From contig DZBU01000005.1 in NCBI GenBank assembly GCA_022730015.1, positions 1 through 49,725 on the forward strand: 49,725 bases of DNA, given 5' to 3'. This DNA is from Candidatus Elulimicrobium sp. (GTDB lineage Bacteria > Patescibacteriota > Minisyncoccia > Phycocordibacterales > UBA918). A program made the translations under genes and the position numbers. Numbering within the stretch: the first letter of the stretch is position 1; every line of letters starts with the position of its first letter. The notes under the pieces were generated by a model that did no database searches, had not been told where the DNA came from, and was given only the letters and a program-made list of their open reading frames with translations. Of this stretch, positions 39,402 to 49,325 are shown piece after piece.

Positions 39402-40013
39402 ATGAATCAGTATCACCACGCAACGATATTGCAGGTCGATAGAATAGATGATTTTGATCCATCCTCTTACGTCGTGTCGGCGGAGCGGCAAGTGGTGAAG
39501 GTAGCACGTTTTGGAATAGACAATGCTCGTGAGTTGGTCCGTCAGACATATCAACGACCAGCCAACGCAGATCAGCAGTTGCTAATAGTGATAACTGATT
39601 TCATCACTCATGAAGCGCAAAATGCGCTTTTAAAGGCACTTGAGGAACCTCCGCACTCGACACTCTTTTTATTTGTCGTGCCTAATGATTTTGTTGTTTT
39701 ACCAACCCTAGCTTCACGTTTTTATTTTGCGGCACAAGTTCATGAAAGGGCGACTCAAAATACAAATGAATCGTTCAAAGTTTTTTTAGACCAAACACCA
39801 AGTGAGCGTATTGCGATGGTAGAAGCGATGATTAAAAAAGATGATCGTGTTTGGCAGCGTTCAATCAAACGAGGTCTAATTGACTACCTTGTAGCTAGGC
39901 AAGCGATCGATTTTGTCGCTCCACTTGAGTATGGTGCGCGTACCTTATTGACTCGTGGCGCATCTAATAAAATGTTGCTGGAACACATCGCACTAATTCT
40001 GCCAGTCTCGTGA
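39402..40013 (+). CDS. DNA polymerase III delta'-like protein (short)
   Basis: LIVITDFITHEAQNALLKALEEPPHSTLFLFVVPN typical of delta'/clamp-loader proteins. Confidence 0.75.
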   Translation: MNQYHHATILQVDRIDDFDPSSYVVSAERQVVKVARFGIDNARELVRQTYQRPANADQQLLIVITDFITHEAQNALLKALEEPPHSTLFLFVVPNDFVVLPTLASRFYFAAQVHERATQNTNESFKVFLDQTPSERIAMVEAMIKKDDRVWQRSIKRGLIDYLVARQAIDFVAPLEYGARTLLTRGASNKMLLEHIALILPVS

Positions 40014-40063
40014 CATTTCTAAGAAAATGGTACACTGCCGGATATAATTGAAAGAAATATTCT

Positions 40064-40606
40064 ATGGATACAGAGATCAAACAACGCTTACAAGAGACAA
40101 AAGAATGGCTCCAAAAGGAGTATTCAGGAATTCGTACCGGACAAGCGAACCCAGGCTTGCTAGATAGTGTTCGCGTATCAAGCTATGGTTCGTTTATGCC
40201 CCTTAATCAAGTAGGGAGCATAGGTATTGAGGATGCGCGGACTCTTCGGCTTTCACTGTGGGACGGCTCTCAGATCTCTGCAGTTGAGCAAGCGATACGT
40301 GAGGCTGATCTCGGTGTCTCTGTAGTAACTGATTCTTCAGGGGTTCGGGTTATTTTTCCAGAGTTAACAATAGAGCGCCGTGAGCAACTATTGAAACTCG
40401 CAAAAAGCAAACTTGAGGATGCTCGAATCGCTGTCCGGGCGGTGCGTGACGAAGTAATGAAATTCATTGATAAAAGTGAAAAAGCTGGCGATATCAGTGA
40501 AGACGAAAAGTTCACTAAGAAAGAATTTGTTCAAAACGCAATTGATACAACCAATCGAGAGTTGGAACTTTTGTTTACCCAGAAAGAGCAAGAATTAAAA
40601 AAGTAA
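40064..40606 (+). CDS. frr: Ribosome recycling factor
   Basis: EYSGIRTGQANPGLLDSVRVSSYGS; ELTIERREQLLKLAKSKLEDARIAVRAVRDEVMKFID. Confidence 0.97.
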   Translation: MDTEIKQRLQETKEWLQKEYSGIRTGQANPGLLDSVRVSSYGSFMPLNQVGSIGIEDARTLRLSLWDGSQISAVEQAIREADLGVSVVTDSSGVRVIFPELTIERREQLLKLAKSKLEDARIAVRAVRDEVMKFIDKSEKAGDISEDEKFTKKEFVQNAIDTTNRELELLFTQKEQELKK

Positions 40607-40609
40607 TCT

Positions 40610-41704
40610 ATGTCTATCCTACTTTTTTTCGTCGTTCTTTTTATACTCATTCTTGTTCATGAGTGGGGGCACTTCATTGTGGCCAAAAAGACAGGGATGC
40701 GTGTTGATGAGTTTGGTATTGGTTTCCCACCAAAACTTTTTGGTGTCAAAAAGGGAGAAACAGAATATACCTTCAATGCATTGCCAATTGGAGGCTTCGT
40801 AAAGATCTGGGGCGAAAATGGTGAAGATCTAACCAACACAGATCAGTCAGTAGATAAGTCGCGTGGTTTTAATGCACGGCCTAAGTGGGCACAGGCCTTG
40901 GTGTTAGTAGCCGGAGTCACTATGAACATATTGTTTGCGTGGTTCTTATTTACTGTTACTAATATGTTGGGGGTACCAATGCCAGTTGATGAGGCCGCCG
41001 CTACTGAAGCAGCTCAACTGTATGTGGTTGGTACGGTACCAGAAAGTCCGGCAGCGGTGTTGCCGGTCGGAGCCATCATCAACACTGTTACTGTGGGTGA
41101 TGTATTACTGGATCAGCCGACTCCTTCAGAATTCACTACGGCAGTACAACAAGCCGGGGAAGTTGGCGTACGGGTCGCGTACACGCACAATGATAGTGCA
41201 GCATCAGTTGAGCTCGTGCCAACAAAAGGGCTGATTGAAAGTGATCCAGAACGATACGCAGTTGGAGCTTCGTTGTCGATGGTCGAAGTTGAAAAAATGG
41301 GCCTCATTGCCGCGGTTGCAGATGGATTTTCTACTACCTGGCATGGCTTAGTGAGTATAACCACGGGACTTTGGTCACTCCTTAGTCAAATCTTTGTTGG
41401 AGAGGCTGACTTCTCTCAGGTCGCAGGACCGGTCGGAATCGTTGGAATGGTGGGTGATGCAGCGTCGTTTGGGATCGTTGCGCTACTTACCTTTACTGCC
41501 ATCATCTCACTCAATTTGGCAGTTATAAACCTACTGCCGTTTCCAGCGCTCGACGGGGGACGATTGGTATTTGTGTTCATTGAAACAGTAACGCGAAAAC
41601 AAATTTCACCAGAATGGGCCGGCCGAGTTAATCTTGTTGGGTTTGCACTGCTAATGCTACTTATGATCGTGGTTACCTATAATGACATTACTCGATTATT
41701 GTAA
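40610..41704 (+). CDS. rseP: Site-2 protease (RseP family)
   Basis: LVHEWGHFIVAKKTGMRVDEFGIGFPPKLF; NLLPFPALDGGRLVFVFIE. Confidence 0.95.
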   Translation: MSILLFFVVLFILILVHEWGHFIVAKKTGMRVDEFGIGFPPKLFGVKKGETEYTFNALPIGGFVKIWGENGEDLTNTDQSVDKSRGFNARPKWAQALVLVAGVTMNILFAWFLFTVTNMLGVPMPVDEAAATEAAQLYVVGTVPESPAAVLPVGAIINTVTVGDVLLDQPTPSEFTTAVQQAGEVGVRVAYTHNDSAASVELVPTKGLIESDPERYAVGASLSMVEVEKMGLIAAVADGFSTTWHGLVSITTGLWSLLSQIFVGEADFSQVAGPVGIVGMVGDAASFGIVALLTFTAIISLNLAVINLLPFPALDGGRLVFVFIETVTRKQISPEWAGRVNLVGFALLMLLMIVVTYNDITRLL

Positions 41705-41707
41705 TTT

Positions 41708-42973
41708 ATGCGACAGTCAAAACTCTTTACTAAAACGAAACGTGAGGCGCCAGCCGATGAGGTGGCAAAAAACGCCCAGCTTCTGATCCGCGCAGGATAC
41801 ATATACAAAAATATGGCTGGTGCCTATTCATTCTTACCACTTGGGTTACGAGTGATCGAAAAGATCAATCGGATCATTCGGGAAGAAATGAACGCGATCG
41901 GTGGACAAGAGTTGTATATGCCAAGCCTACAGGATCCGGAACTCTGGAAAAAGACCGATCGCTGGAGTGATGAAAAAGTAGATGTCTGGTTCAAGTCCGA
42001 GTTACAGGCTGGTGGCGATATTGGTTTTGGTTGGACGCACGAAGAGGTGGTAACCGATATCATGCGTCAGTATGTTTCTTCGTATAAAGATCTGCCTTTC
42101 TCGGCATACCAAATCCAGACAAAATTTCGCAACGAAGTGCGTGCTAAAAGCGGCATCATGCGTACGCGTGAATTTTGGATGAAAGACCTGTATTCATTTG
42201 CGGCTACGCAAGAGCAACATGACGCCATGTATGAGGCTGCTGCACAAGCTTATGAGCGAATATTTGATCGAATCGGAATTGGTGAAAAGACCCACAAGAC
42301 ATTTGCGTCTGGTGGCGCATTCAGTAAGTTTAGCCACGAGTATCAAACACTTGCAGAAGCGGGTGAAGATGTTGTCTACGTTTGTGAAGAAAAAGGAATT
42401 GCTGTCAATGAAGAAGTGCTTGAAGAGGTAGACCTTTCTGAGCTTGGGGTAACTCGAGAAGAGCTGGTAAAGAGTAAAAGTATCGAGGTTGGTAACATTT
42501 TCTCTCTCGGTACAAAATTTTCAGAAGCGATTGGTCTTACTTTTAAGGACGAGACTGGTGAGAATTGTCCAGTTATCATGGGTTCGTATGGTATTGGCCC
42601 TGCTCGCTCAATGGGCACTGTTGTGGACTTGCTCGCTGATGAAAAGGGTATTGTCTGGCCAGAAAACATTGCTCCTTTTGCTGTACATCTGGTTGGTCTT
42701 AATCTTGAAGATCCGGAGGTTAATGATTGGGCAGAAGGTGTCTACAATGCATTCAGTGACCGTGGAGTAGAGGTATTGTTTGACGACCGCGACCTGCGAC
42801 CAGGAGAAAAATTTGCTGATAGCGATTTGCTTGGACTACCGTATCGAGTAGTTGTTAGCAGAAAGGGTAAAGAAGCAGGTACGTTTGAGGTTGTGACGAG
42901 AAAGACAGGTGAAGTACGAAATCTCACTGAGGAGGAGATGTACGCTGATTTCGATAATGATCCTGAGACGTAA
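41708..42973 (+). CDS. proS: Prolyl-tRNA synthetase lacking the INS editing domain
   Basis: Class II motifs (FRNEVRAKSGIMRTREFWMKDLYSF; SYGIGPARSMGTVVD); 421 aa. Confidence 0.96.
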   Translation: MRQSKLFTKTKREAPADEVAKNAQLLIRAGYIYKNMAGAYSFLPLGLRVIEKINRIIREEMNAIGGQELYMPSLQDPELWKKTDRWSDEKVDVWFKSELQAGGDIGFGWTHEEVVTDIMRQYVSSYKDLPFSAYQIQTKFRNEVRAKSGIMRTREFWMKDLYSFAATQEQHDAMYEAAAQAYERIFDRIGIGEKTHKTFASGGAFSKFSHEYQTLAEAGEDVVYVCEEKGIAVNEEVLEEVDLSELGVTREELVKSKSIEVGNIFSLGTKFSEAIGLTFKDETGENCPVIMGSYGIGPARSMGTVVDLLADEKGIVWPENIAPFAVHLVGLNLEDPEVNDWAEGVYNAFSDRGVEVLFDDRDLRPGEKFADSDLLGLPYRVVVSRKGKEAGTFEVVTRKTGEVRNLTEEEMYADFDNDPET

Positions 42974-42975
42974 AA

Positions 42976-43016
42976 GAAAAAGCGGGCGCCCCCCATAGAG
43001 GCGCCCGCTTTTTCTT
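42976..43016 (+). terminator. Rho-independent terminator after proS
   Basis: AAAAGCGGGCGCC...GGCGCCCGCTTTTT. Confidence 0.9.
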
Positions 43017-43036
43017 TTTGAGTAGCGTGTAGTACA

Positions 43037-44116
43037 ATGGCAGAAATGAACGTATTTACGCGACAATTAAACGCGCTTCTTTCGACTGTATCGACGGACA
43101 TTGCTATCGACCTCGGTACAGCAAATACGCTAGTGTATGTAAAAGGAAAAGGAATTGTACTTAATGAACCAACGATCGTTGCAATAAACAAAAAGACGGG
43201 TCAGCTGGTGGCGGTCGGCAACGAAGCCAAAGCCATGCAAGGTCGAACCCCTACCCATATTGATGTGGTGCGCCCGCTGGTGGATGGCGTTATTTCAGAT
43301 TTTGAAGTAGCTGAAGAAATGTTGGCATATCTCATCGGTAGAGTGCGAAGTGATATGCGTTCGTTAATTGCTCCTCGGATGTTGATTGGAGTACCTTCAG
43401 GAATTACGAACGTAGAAATGCGAGCGGCACGTGATGCTGCCAAAAACGCGGGCGCGCGTGATGTTTTTTTGATTGAAGAACCAGTGGCTGCAGCAATCGG
43501 AGCCAAACTCCCAATCCAAAAAGCAGTCGGAAGCATGATCGTTGATATCGGTGGCGGTACGACTGATATTGCTGTTCTTTCACTTAACGGATTGGTTGTA
43601 TCACGGAATCTACGCGTCGCAGGAGATCATCTCAATATGTCGATCATGTCGTACATACGAGATCAATTTAAAGTACATGTTGGAGAAAAAACAGCGGAAG
43701 ATGCCAAGATTGCGCTTGCTTCTATCTCACATACTGAAGCAGGAAAAGAATTGGTGGCACGAGGTCGTGATGTGGTTACCGGCTTGCCGCGTGAAGTGGT
43801 GATTACAGATGCTGATGTGCGAGATGCAGTCTCGAGTCAGGTCGATACGATCGTTGAAACAGTGAAGAGTGTTCTTGAGACAACTCCTCCTGAGGTGTTG
43901 GCAGATATTATGCAGCGAGGCATTCATCTTTCTGGTGGTGGCGCACTTATTCCTGGTCTCGCCTCACTGCTAGAACACGCGTTACAGGTGCCAGTCATTG
44001 TCGTGCCTGACCCTTTGCGAGCAGTGATCCGTGGAGCAGGGATAGTTATAGAGAATCTTGATGCTTATCAGGAAATATTGATCGATCATGAAGGTGCGAT
44101 CGCGACACAACTCTAA
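43037..44116 (+). CDS. mreB: MreB rod-shape actin homologue (paralog 2)
   Basis: IAIDLGTANTLVYVKGKGIVLNEP; VDIGGGTTDIAVLSLNG; GIHLSGGGALIPGL. Confidence 0.97.
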   Translation: MAEMNVFTRQLNALLSTVSTDIAIDLGTANTLVYVKGKGIVLNEPTIVAINKKTGQLVAVGNEAKAMQGRTPTHIDVVRPLVDGVISDFEVAEEMLAYLIGRVRSDMRSLIAPRMLIGVPSGITNVEMRAARDAAKNAGARDVFLIEEPVAAAIGAKLPIQKAVGSMIVDIGGGTTDIAVLSLNGLVVSRNLRVAGDHLNMSIMSYIRDQFKVHVGEKTAEDAKIALASISHTEAGKELVARGRDVVTGLPREVVITDADVRDAVSSQVDTIVETVKSVLETTPPEVLADIMQRGIHLSGGGALIPGLASLLEHALQVPVIVVPDPLRAVIRGAGIVIENLDAYQEILIDHEGAIATQL

Positions 44117-45008
44117 ACAGCAACGAATCTTTCGGGTTGTCGGTATTAGTATCGCAGTTATTTTGTTTGGCATGATCATGCCGCGCCTTATTTCGACAAC
44201 GGTTTCAGTAGTAATGACCCCCGTTCATGGAATCAATCAATGGTTTGAGAATTCTTCAAGCCTAGTGCCAAGTTTTTTTCGTGATCGCCGTGCTTTGCAG
44301 GCTCAGATCAATGATCTTGAACATCAGTTGACACTGTCTGAACGAAGTACACTCACCCAAGTTCGATTGGCACAAGAAAATGACAGATTGCGAAAACTTC
44401 TTGGTGCCGACGAAGAAGAGCGAGTTGTGGCAGCGATCACTGCACGACCAAATGAACTGCCGTACGATCTTCTTCAGATCGATCGTGGAGCTGATCATGG
44501 TATCGAAATCGGTGCCCCTGTTTTCATTGGTAAAGACATGGTGATTGGTCTCATTGTACACGTGACGCCAAAGTATTCTTTTGCCGAATTGATCACAACT
44601 CCTGGTTTTTCAGCTTCAGCATTTATCGCAGGAGTGAACGTTGTCGTCTCTATGGAAGGAATGGGTGGGGGAGTAGCGAGAGTGCGCGTGCCACAAGGGG
44701 TGCCGCTTTCGGTGGGTGATTTGGTGTATTTACCAAGTGTTGAGCCAGGTGTTTTTGGGAGCATTGCACATTTGGAAAACCTTCCAACACAACCAGAACA
44801 GTATGGGTATATTTCCCCTGACACATCACTCTCTAGTATTTATTGGGTAAGTGTAGGAAAACAGTCTCAGCTCGCTCGTTCACCAGCAGAGATCGACGAA
44901 CAGGTCCGTGCCATAGTCGAACAGAGTTTGTCTTTTAATAGTGAAGAAATATCAATTACTACTGCTACCGGCACCGCAACCAGCAGTGAAGAGGTGGTGG
45001 TTGAATAA
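44088..45008 (+). CDS. mreC: Rod-shape-determining protein MreC
   Basis: N-terminal TM, coiled coil, MreC beta domain (LLQIDRGADHGIEIGAPVFIGKDMVIGLIVHV); overlaps mreB. Confidence 0.92.
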   Translation: MKVRSRHNSKQQRIFRVVGISIAVILFGMIMPRLISTTVSVVMTPVHGINQWFENSSSLVPSFFRDRRALQAQINDLEHQLTLSERSTLTQVRLAQENDRLRKLLGADEEERVVAAITARPNELPYDLLQIDRGADHGIEIGAPVFIGKDMVIGLIVHVTPKYSFAELITTPGFSASAFIAGVNVVVSMEGMGGGVARVRVPQGVPLSVGDLVYLPSVEPGVFGSIAHLENLPTQPEQYGYISPDTSLSSIYWVSVGKQSQLARSPAEIDEQVRAIVEQSLSFNSEEISITTATGTATSSEEVVVE

Positions 45009-45012
45009 GCTT

Positions 45013-45276
45013 ATGGCTACGCTCCTAGCAATCGTGTTATATGTCAGTATTTGCTTCTCAATCATGCAGAATTGGCTGCTGTTTGCTAGTTTATGCATAC
45101 TCATGTTCAGTGTTCGCTATGGGGCGATCATGCTTATACCACTAGCGATAGTGCTTGATGGTTACTATGGAAATTACCACACTATTCCTTATTTGAGTTT
45201 TATAACTGTGTGGTGGTATGTCGTTGTCGAGTATATGCGACCAAAAATACTCGGTCCTGATATGATAAAAGTATGA
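45013..45276 (+). CDS. mreD: Small membrane protein, MreD-like by position
   Basis: Hydrophobic ORF between mreC and the PBP2 gene; start uncertain (longer ORF from 44941). Confidence 0.6.
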   Translation: MATLLAIVLYVSICFSIMQNWLLFASLCILMFSVRYGAIMLIPLAIVLDGYYGNYHTIPYLSFITVWWYVVVEYMRPKILGPDMIKV

Positions 45277-46979
45277 GCAGTTTAAAAGACCGATATTTAA
45301 AGCAGGTAGATGTTGATGAGGTACTTCTTGATGCCTCAAACATTCCAGCTTTTAACCATGCTCGCATGGAAGGTAAAAGAGAGTTACCAATTCATCGTTA
45401 TAGTATCTGGACAGTGGGCGGAATATTTTTGGCGGTAGCTGTGGTTTTTTGGGGTAAAATCTTTTTCTTACAGGTCGTTCATGGTGAAGAATATCGTACG
45501 ATCGCCGACAACAATAGTGTCGATAAAGCATTGATAATCGCCGAACGTGGAGTTGTTTATGACCGGAGAGGGGAGATGTTGGTTTGGAATGAAGTTGATG
45601 AATCGGGAGAGTATGATTTCCCAATTCGAGCTTATACCAATCGTGCTGGCTTGGGGCAGGTACTCGGTTATGTTAGTTATCCCAAAAAAGACAGTCGTGG
45701 TTTCTTTTTTCGTACGGACTACTTAGGGCGCAGTGGAGCAGAGCTGGCTTTTGATGGTATGCTGAAGGGTCAAAATGGCAGCAAGATCGTTCAGGTTGAT
45801 GCTCTCGGTGAGGTGATCGGGGAATTTGCTATTGATGCACCAGTTTCAGGAGGTGCAGTCACTCTTTCGATCGATGCTGAACTTTCTGAAGCGATGTACA
45901 ACATTATTGCAACTTCGAGCTTACAAGCTGGTTTCCGTAGTGGTGCCGGTGCCATTATGGATATCCATACTGGCGAAATATTGGCATTAACGAGCTTTCC
46001 TTCGTTTGATCCAGAGGTCATGGCTGATGGTGATGATACTGCCTTGATCAGTGAATACAACAGTGATGACCGTCTACCGTTTCTGAATAAGGTCATTAGT
46101 GGAGCTTATACCCCAGGGTCGATCGTGAAGCCATTTGTTGCGTATGCAGCCCTTGAACATGGCGTTATCTCGCCAGAGAAGGTTATTGTTAGTAATGGTT
46201 ATTTGCTTGTCCCAAATCCATATAATCCAAGCAATCCATCCCGTTTCAATGACTGGCGAGTACAGGGGCCAATGACCATGCGCGAAGCCATCGCCTTTTC
46301 TTCGAACGTGTACTTTTATATCATCGGTGGTGGATATGGTGAACAGCCCGGCCTCGGTATTACCAAGATGGCTGAAAATTACCGTCGTTTTGGCATGGGA
46401 GAACTTACGGGAATAAATTTAGCGGAAGAACAAAGTGGTGTGGTGCCTGATCCGGCTTGGAAGAAAGAAGTATTCGATGATGACTGGAGGCTAGGCGATA
46501 CTTACTTTACGGCCATCGGCCAATTTGGTTTTTTAACGACGCCGATTCAGATGCTTCGTGCGTACGCAGCGCTTGCAAACGGTGGTTATTTAGTTAATCC
46601 GCATGCCGAACTTGGTAAGCAAAGTGAGAAACAAGACATCAAGATCGACCAAAGTTTAATGCAGATCGTACATGAGGGTATGCGTAAGACAGTCAATTAT
46701 GACGGGGGAACAGCACGTTCGCTTGAGCGAAAGGACGTTGCGATCGCCGCTAAATCGGGTACGGCTGAAGTGGGCGCAGGGAATGCATATGTTAACTCTT
46801 GGGCGGCTGGTTTTTGGCCGTATGAAGATCCGCAGTATGCCTTCATTCTCATGATGGACAAAGCGCCACGAAGCAATGCGCTCGGTGCTACTCGTATCAT
46901 GGGTGATGTGGTGGACTGGATGAGTGTTAATCGTCCAGAGTATTTAGGAATTGAAAAAACAGACACTTTGGATATTTGA
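45273..46979 (+). CDS. mrdA: Penicillin-binding protein 2 (transpeptidase)
   Basis: SGAYTPGSIVKPFVAYAALE (SxxK), SSNVYFY (SxN), AKSGTAEVG (KSGT). Confidence 0.94.
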   Translation: MSSLKDRYLKQVDVDEVLLDASNIPAFNHARMEGKRELPIHRYSIWTVGGIFLAVAVVFWGKIFFLQVVHGEEYRTIADNNSVDKALIIAERGVVYDRRGEMLVWNEVDESGEYDFPIRAYTNRAGLGQVLGYVSYPKKDSRGFFFRTDYLGRSGAELAFDGMLKGQNGSKIVQVDALGEVIGEFAIDAPVSGGAVTLSIDAELSEAMYNIIATSSLQAGFRSGAGAIMDIHTGEILALTSFPSFDPEVMADGDDTALISEYNSDDRLPFLNKVISGAYTPGSIVKPFVAYAALEHGVISPEKVIVSNGYLLVPNPYNPSNPSRFNDWRVQGPMTMREAIAFSSNVYFYIIGGGYGEQPGLGITKMAENYRRFGMGELTGINLAEEQSGVVPDPAWKKEVFDDDWRLGDTYFTAIGQFGFLTTPIQMLRAYAALANGGYLVNPHAELGKQSEKQDIKIDQSLMQIVHEGMRKTVNYDGGTARSLERKDVAIAAKSGTAEVGAGNAYVNSWAAGFWPYEDPQYAFILMMDKAPRSNALGATRIMGDVVDWMSVNRPEYLGIEKTDTLDI

Positions 46980-47124
46980 GGCGTCCAGGAAATGACCTAG
47001 TTTTTAGTGAGAGCTCTGCTCGACCATAAAAACGGAAATACCCTTGTGGTGTGCGCTAGGGCTTGCGCAAATTCGGACGTAAGTTCGCAATAGTCAGCTT
47101 TGCCTCGTTTGCTTACTTAAAACA

Positions 47125-47152
47125 TTGACCCGGGCAACTTCCTGCGTATAAT
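47125..47152 (+). promoter_or_regulatory. Sigma70-like promoter of greA
   Basis: TTGACC - 16 nt - TATAAT, 19 nt upstream of ATG 47172. Confidence 0.75.
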
Positions 47153-47171
47153 TAGAGAAATTTTTAACGTT

Positions 47172-47642
47172 ATGAATGATACACACGCCTTTTTAACCCC
47201 AGAAAAGTTCAACGAACTAAAGAAGGAACTTGAACATTTGAAGACCGTTCGCCGCAAGGAGGTAGCAGAGTCACTCGAATATGCCCGGAGCCTTGGTGAC
47301 CTTTCAGAAAATGCTGAGTATCAAGAAGCACGCGACATGCAGGCAGCGATCGAAGAGCGAATTAGCTATCTTGAGAAAACCATCAAGGAAGCAAAGATCG
47401 TTTCACCAGATAATCATGGGGATGTTGTAGGGCTTGGTTCAATGGTTTCGATTCAAAAAGACGGTGATAAGGATAAAAAAGAGTACAACATTGTTGGTTC
47501 AGATGAAGCAAATATTCACGAGCGTAAGCTTTCATATCTCTCACCCCTTGGTGAAGCGCTCATGGGAAAGAAAAAGGGCGATGAGTTTGAGTTTGAGACA
47601 CCAGTTGGAAAGCAGAAGTATAAAGTCCTAAAAGTCGAATAG
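47172..47642 (+). CDS. greA: Transcription elongation factor GreA
   Basis: ARSLGDLSENAEYQEARDMQAAIEERI; SPLGEALMGKKKGDEFEFETPVGKQKYKVLKVE. Confidence 0.97.
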   Translation: MNDTHAFLTPEKFNELKKELEHLKTVRRKEVAESLEYARSLGDLSENAEYQEARDMQAAIEERISYLEKTIKEAKIVSPDNHGDVVGLGSMVSIQKDGDKDKKEYNIVGSDEANIHERKLSYLSPLGEALMGKKKGDEFEFETPVGKQKYKVLKVE

Positions 47643-47648
47643 GAAAAA

Positions 47649-47680
47649 GAAAAGACCGGCCCCTACGGGGCCGGTCTTTC
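47649..47680 (+). terminator. Rho-independent terminator after greA
   Basis: AAAGACCGGCCCC-ta-cGGGGCCGGTCTTT. Confidence 0.9.
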
Positions 47681-47742
47681 GTTGAAGATAGATTATCCTG
47701 TTGGCCTTGGCTTTTTTCTTTACCCACGCTAGTATAAGCAAC

Positions 47743-49236
47743 ATGTCAAACATCGAGGATCTACGAGCCGATCGCGAACGCAAGATCGCCCGCTTACAAG
47801 AATTGGGAATGAATCCCTACCCAACAAAAGCCAACATCACTCACAGTATCGTGGAAGTGGTAGATAATTTTGAAACCCTCCTAGCAGTGGCGGAAGATGT
47901 CATAGTGGGTGGTCGCGTGATGGCCTTTCGTGAACATGGTGCCATTGCCTTCATGGACGTCATGGACGGTACTGGCAAGCTCCAAGCCTTCTGTTCAAGA
48001 GAAGAAATGGGCGAAGAGTCGTTCTCGCAGCTGCTTGAAGTATTGAGTACGGGCGACTTTGTGGAAGTGACCGGCCCAACGTATCTGACCAAGCGTGGCA
48101 CCAATGCCATTTTGGTAAAGGAGTGGCGGGTACTCAGCAAAGCGCTTCAAAATATCCCGACCGAACATTTCGGTATTAAGGATGAAGAAGAGCGCTACCG
48201 TAAACGATACCTCGACTTGCTGCTCGATGAAGAAACTCGTGACCTCTTCGTCAAAAAAGCTCTCTTTTGGGATACCGTTCGCGACTTTATGAAGCGGCAT
48301 GGTTTTCTCGAAGTCGATACTCCAACGCTCGAGGTAACCACTGGTGGAGCCGAAGCGCGGCCATTCGTTACTCATCATAACGATTTCGACATGGGTGTGT
48401 ATCTACGCATCTCGGTGGGTGAGTTGTGGCAGAAGCGCCTCATGGCAGCTGGTTTTCCAAAGACCTTCGAGATCGGTCGCGCCTACCGCAATGAAGGAAG
48501 CAGCCCAGAGCATCTTCAGGAATTCACCAACTGCGAATTCTACTGGGCATACGCCGATTACCAAGCTGGTATGAAACTTGTTCGTGAACTGTATATTGAA
48601 ATTGCCGAGAAGGTGTTCGGTACAACTAAATTCGAAGCTCGTGGACACAGCTTTGACCTGGCTGATGGGTGGCGAGAGATCGACTATGTGAGTGAAGTGG
48701 AAAAGCAAACTGGCATCAATGTTCTCACTGCCTCGGAAGACGACATGCGTGCCAAGCTTACCGAGCTCGGCGTACAGTACGAGGGCGAAAACCGTGAGCG
48801 CCTCACCGACACGCTTTGGAAGTACTGCCGTAAAAATATTTCTGGTCCGGCTTTTCTTGTTAATCATCCCAAGCTCGTTGCGCCACTCGCGAAGACACGT
48901 GCCGATGGGCAGACGGTCGAGCTCTTCCAACCGATCATCGCGGGTAGCGAAGTAGGGAAGGGCTACAGCGAGCTTAATGATCCAATCGATCAACGCCAGC
49001 GTTTTGAAACCCAAAAGCAACTCCTCGAAGCCGGTGATGAAGAAGCGATGATGCCTGACTGGGACTTTGTTGAAATGCTCGAATACGGCATGCCACCAAC
49101 CTGCGGCTTTGGTTTTGGTGAGCGCCTTTTCTCCTTCCTGGCCGGTAAGCCGATCCGTGAGACGCAACTGTTCCCACTGATGAGACCGAAGCATGAAGCA
49201 AGTTCAGAGCGAAATGTAGAAATATCTAGTGAGTAG
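47743..49236 (+). CDS. lysS: Lysyl-tRNA synthetase (class II)
   Basis: ARPFVTHHNDFDMGVYLRISVGELWQKRLM; FEIGRAYRNEGSSPEHLQEFTNCEFYWAY; PPTCGFGFGERLFSFL. Confidence 0.97.
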   Translation: MSNIEDLRADRERKIARLQELGMNPYPTKANITHSIVEVVDNFETLLAVAEDVIVGGRVMAFREHGAIAFMDVMDGTGKLQAFCSREEMGEESFSQLLEVLSTGDFVEVTGPTYLTKRGTNAILVKEWRVLSKALQNIPTEHFGIKDEEERYRKRYLDLLLDEETRDLFVKKALFWDTVRDFMKRHGFLEVDTPTLEVTTGGAEARPFVTHHNDFDMGVYLRISVGELWQKRLMAAGFPKTFEIGRAYRNEGSSPEHLQEFTNCEFYWAYADYQAGMKLVRELYIEIAEKVFGTTKFEARGHSFDLADGWREIDYVSEVEKQTGINVLTASEDDMRAKLTELGVQYEGENRERLTDTLWKYCRKNISGPAFLVNHPKLVAPLAKTRADGQTVELFQPIIAGSEVGKGYSELNDPIDQRQRFETQKQLLEAGDEEAMMPDWDFVEMLEYGMPPTCGFGFGERLFSFLAGKPIRETQLFPLMRPKHEASSERNVEISSE

Positions 49237-49254
49237 AAATATTTAAAAACAAAA

Positions 49255-49287
49255 AACGGCGCCGACTTAGTCGGCGCCGTTTTTTTG
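49255..49287 (+). terminator. Rho-independent terminator after lysS
   Basis: ACGGCGCCGACT/AGTCGGCGCCGT followed by a T run. Confidence 0.92.
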
Positions 49288-49325
49288 TTCCTCGCTACTT
49301 CACTTGCCAAGTTATCCACCGAAAG

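Noticed and set aside
48403-49194. Minus-strand 263-aa ORF antisense to lysS
   Set aside because: lysS motifs are unambiguous on the plus strand; the antisense translation has no recognisable domain.
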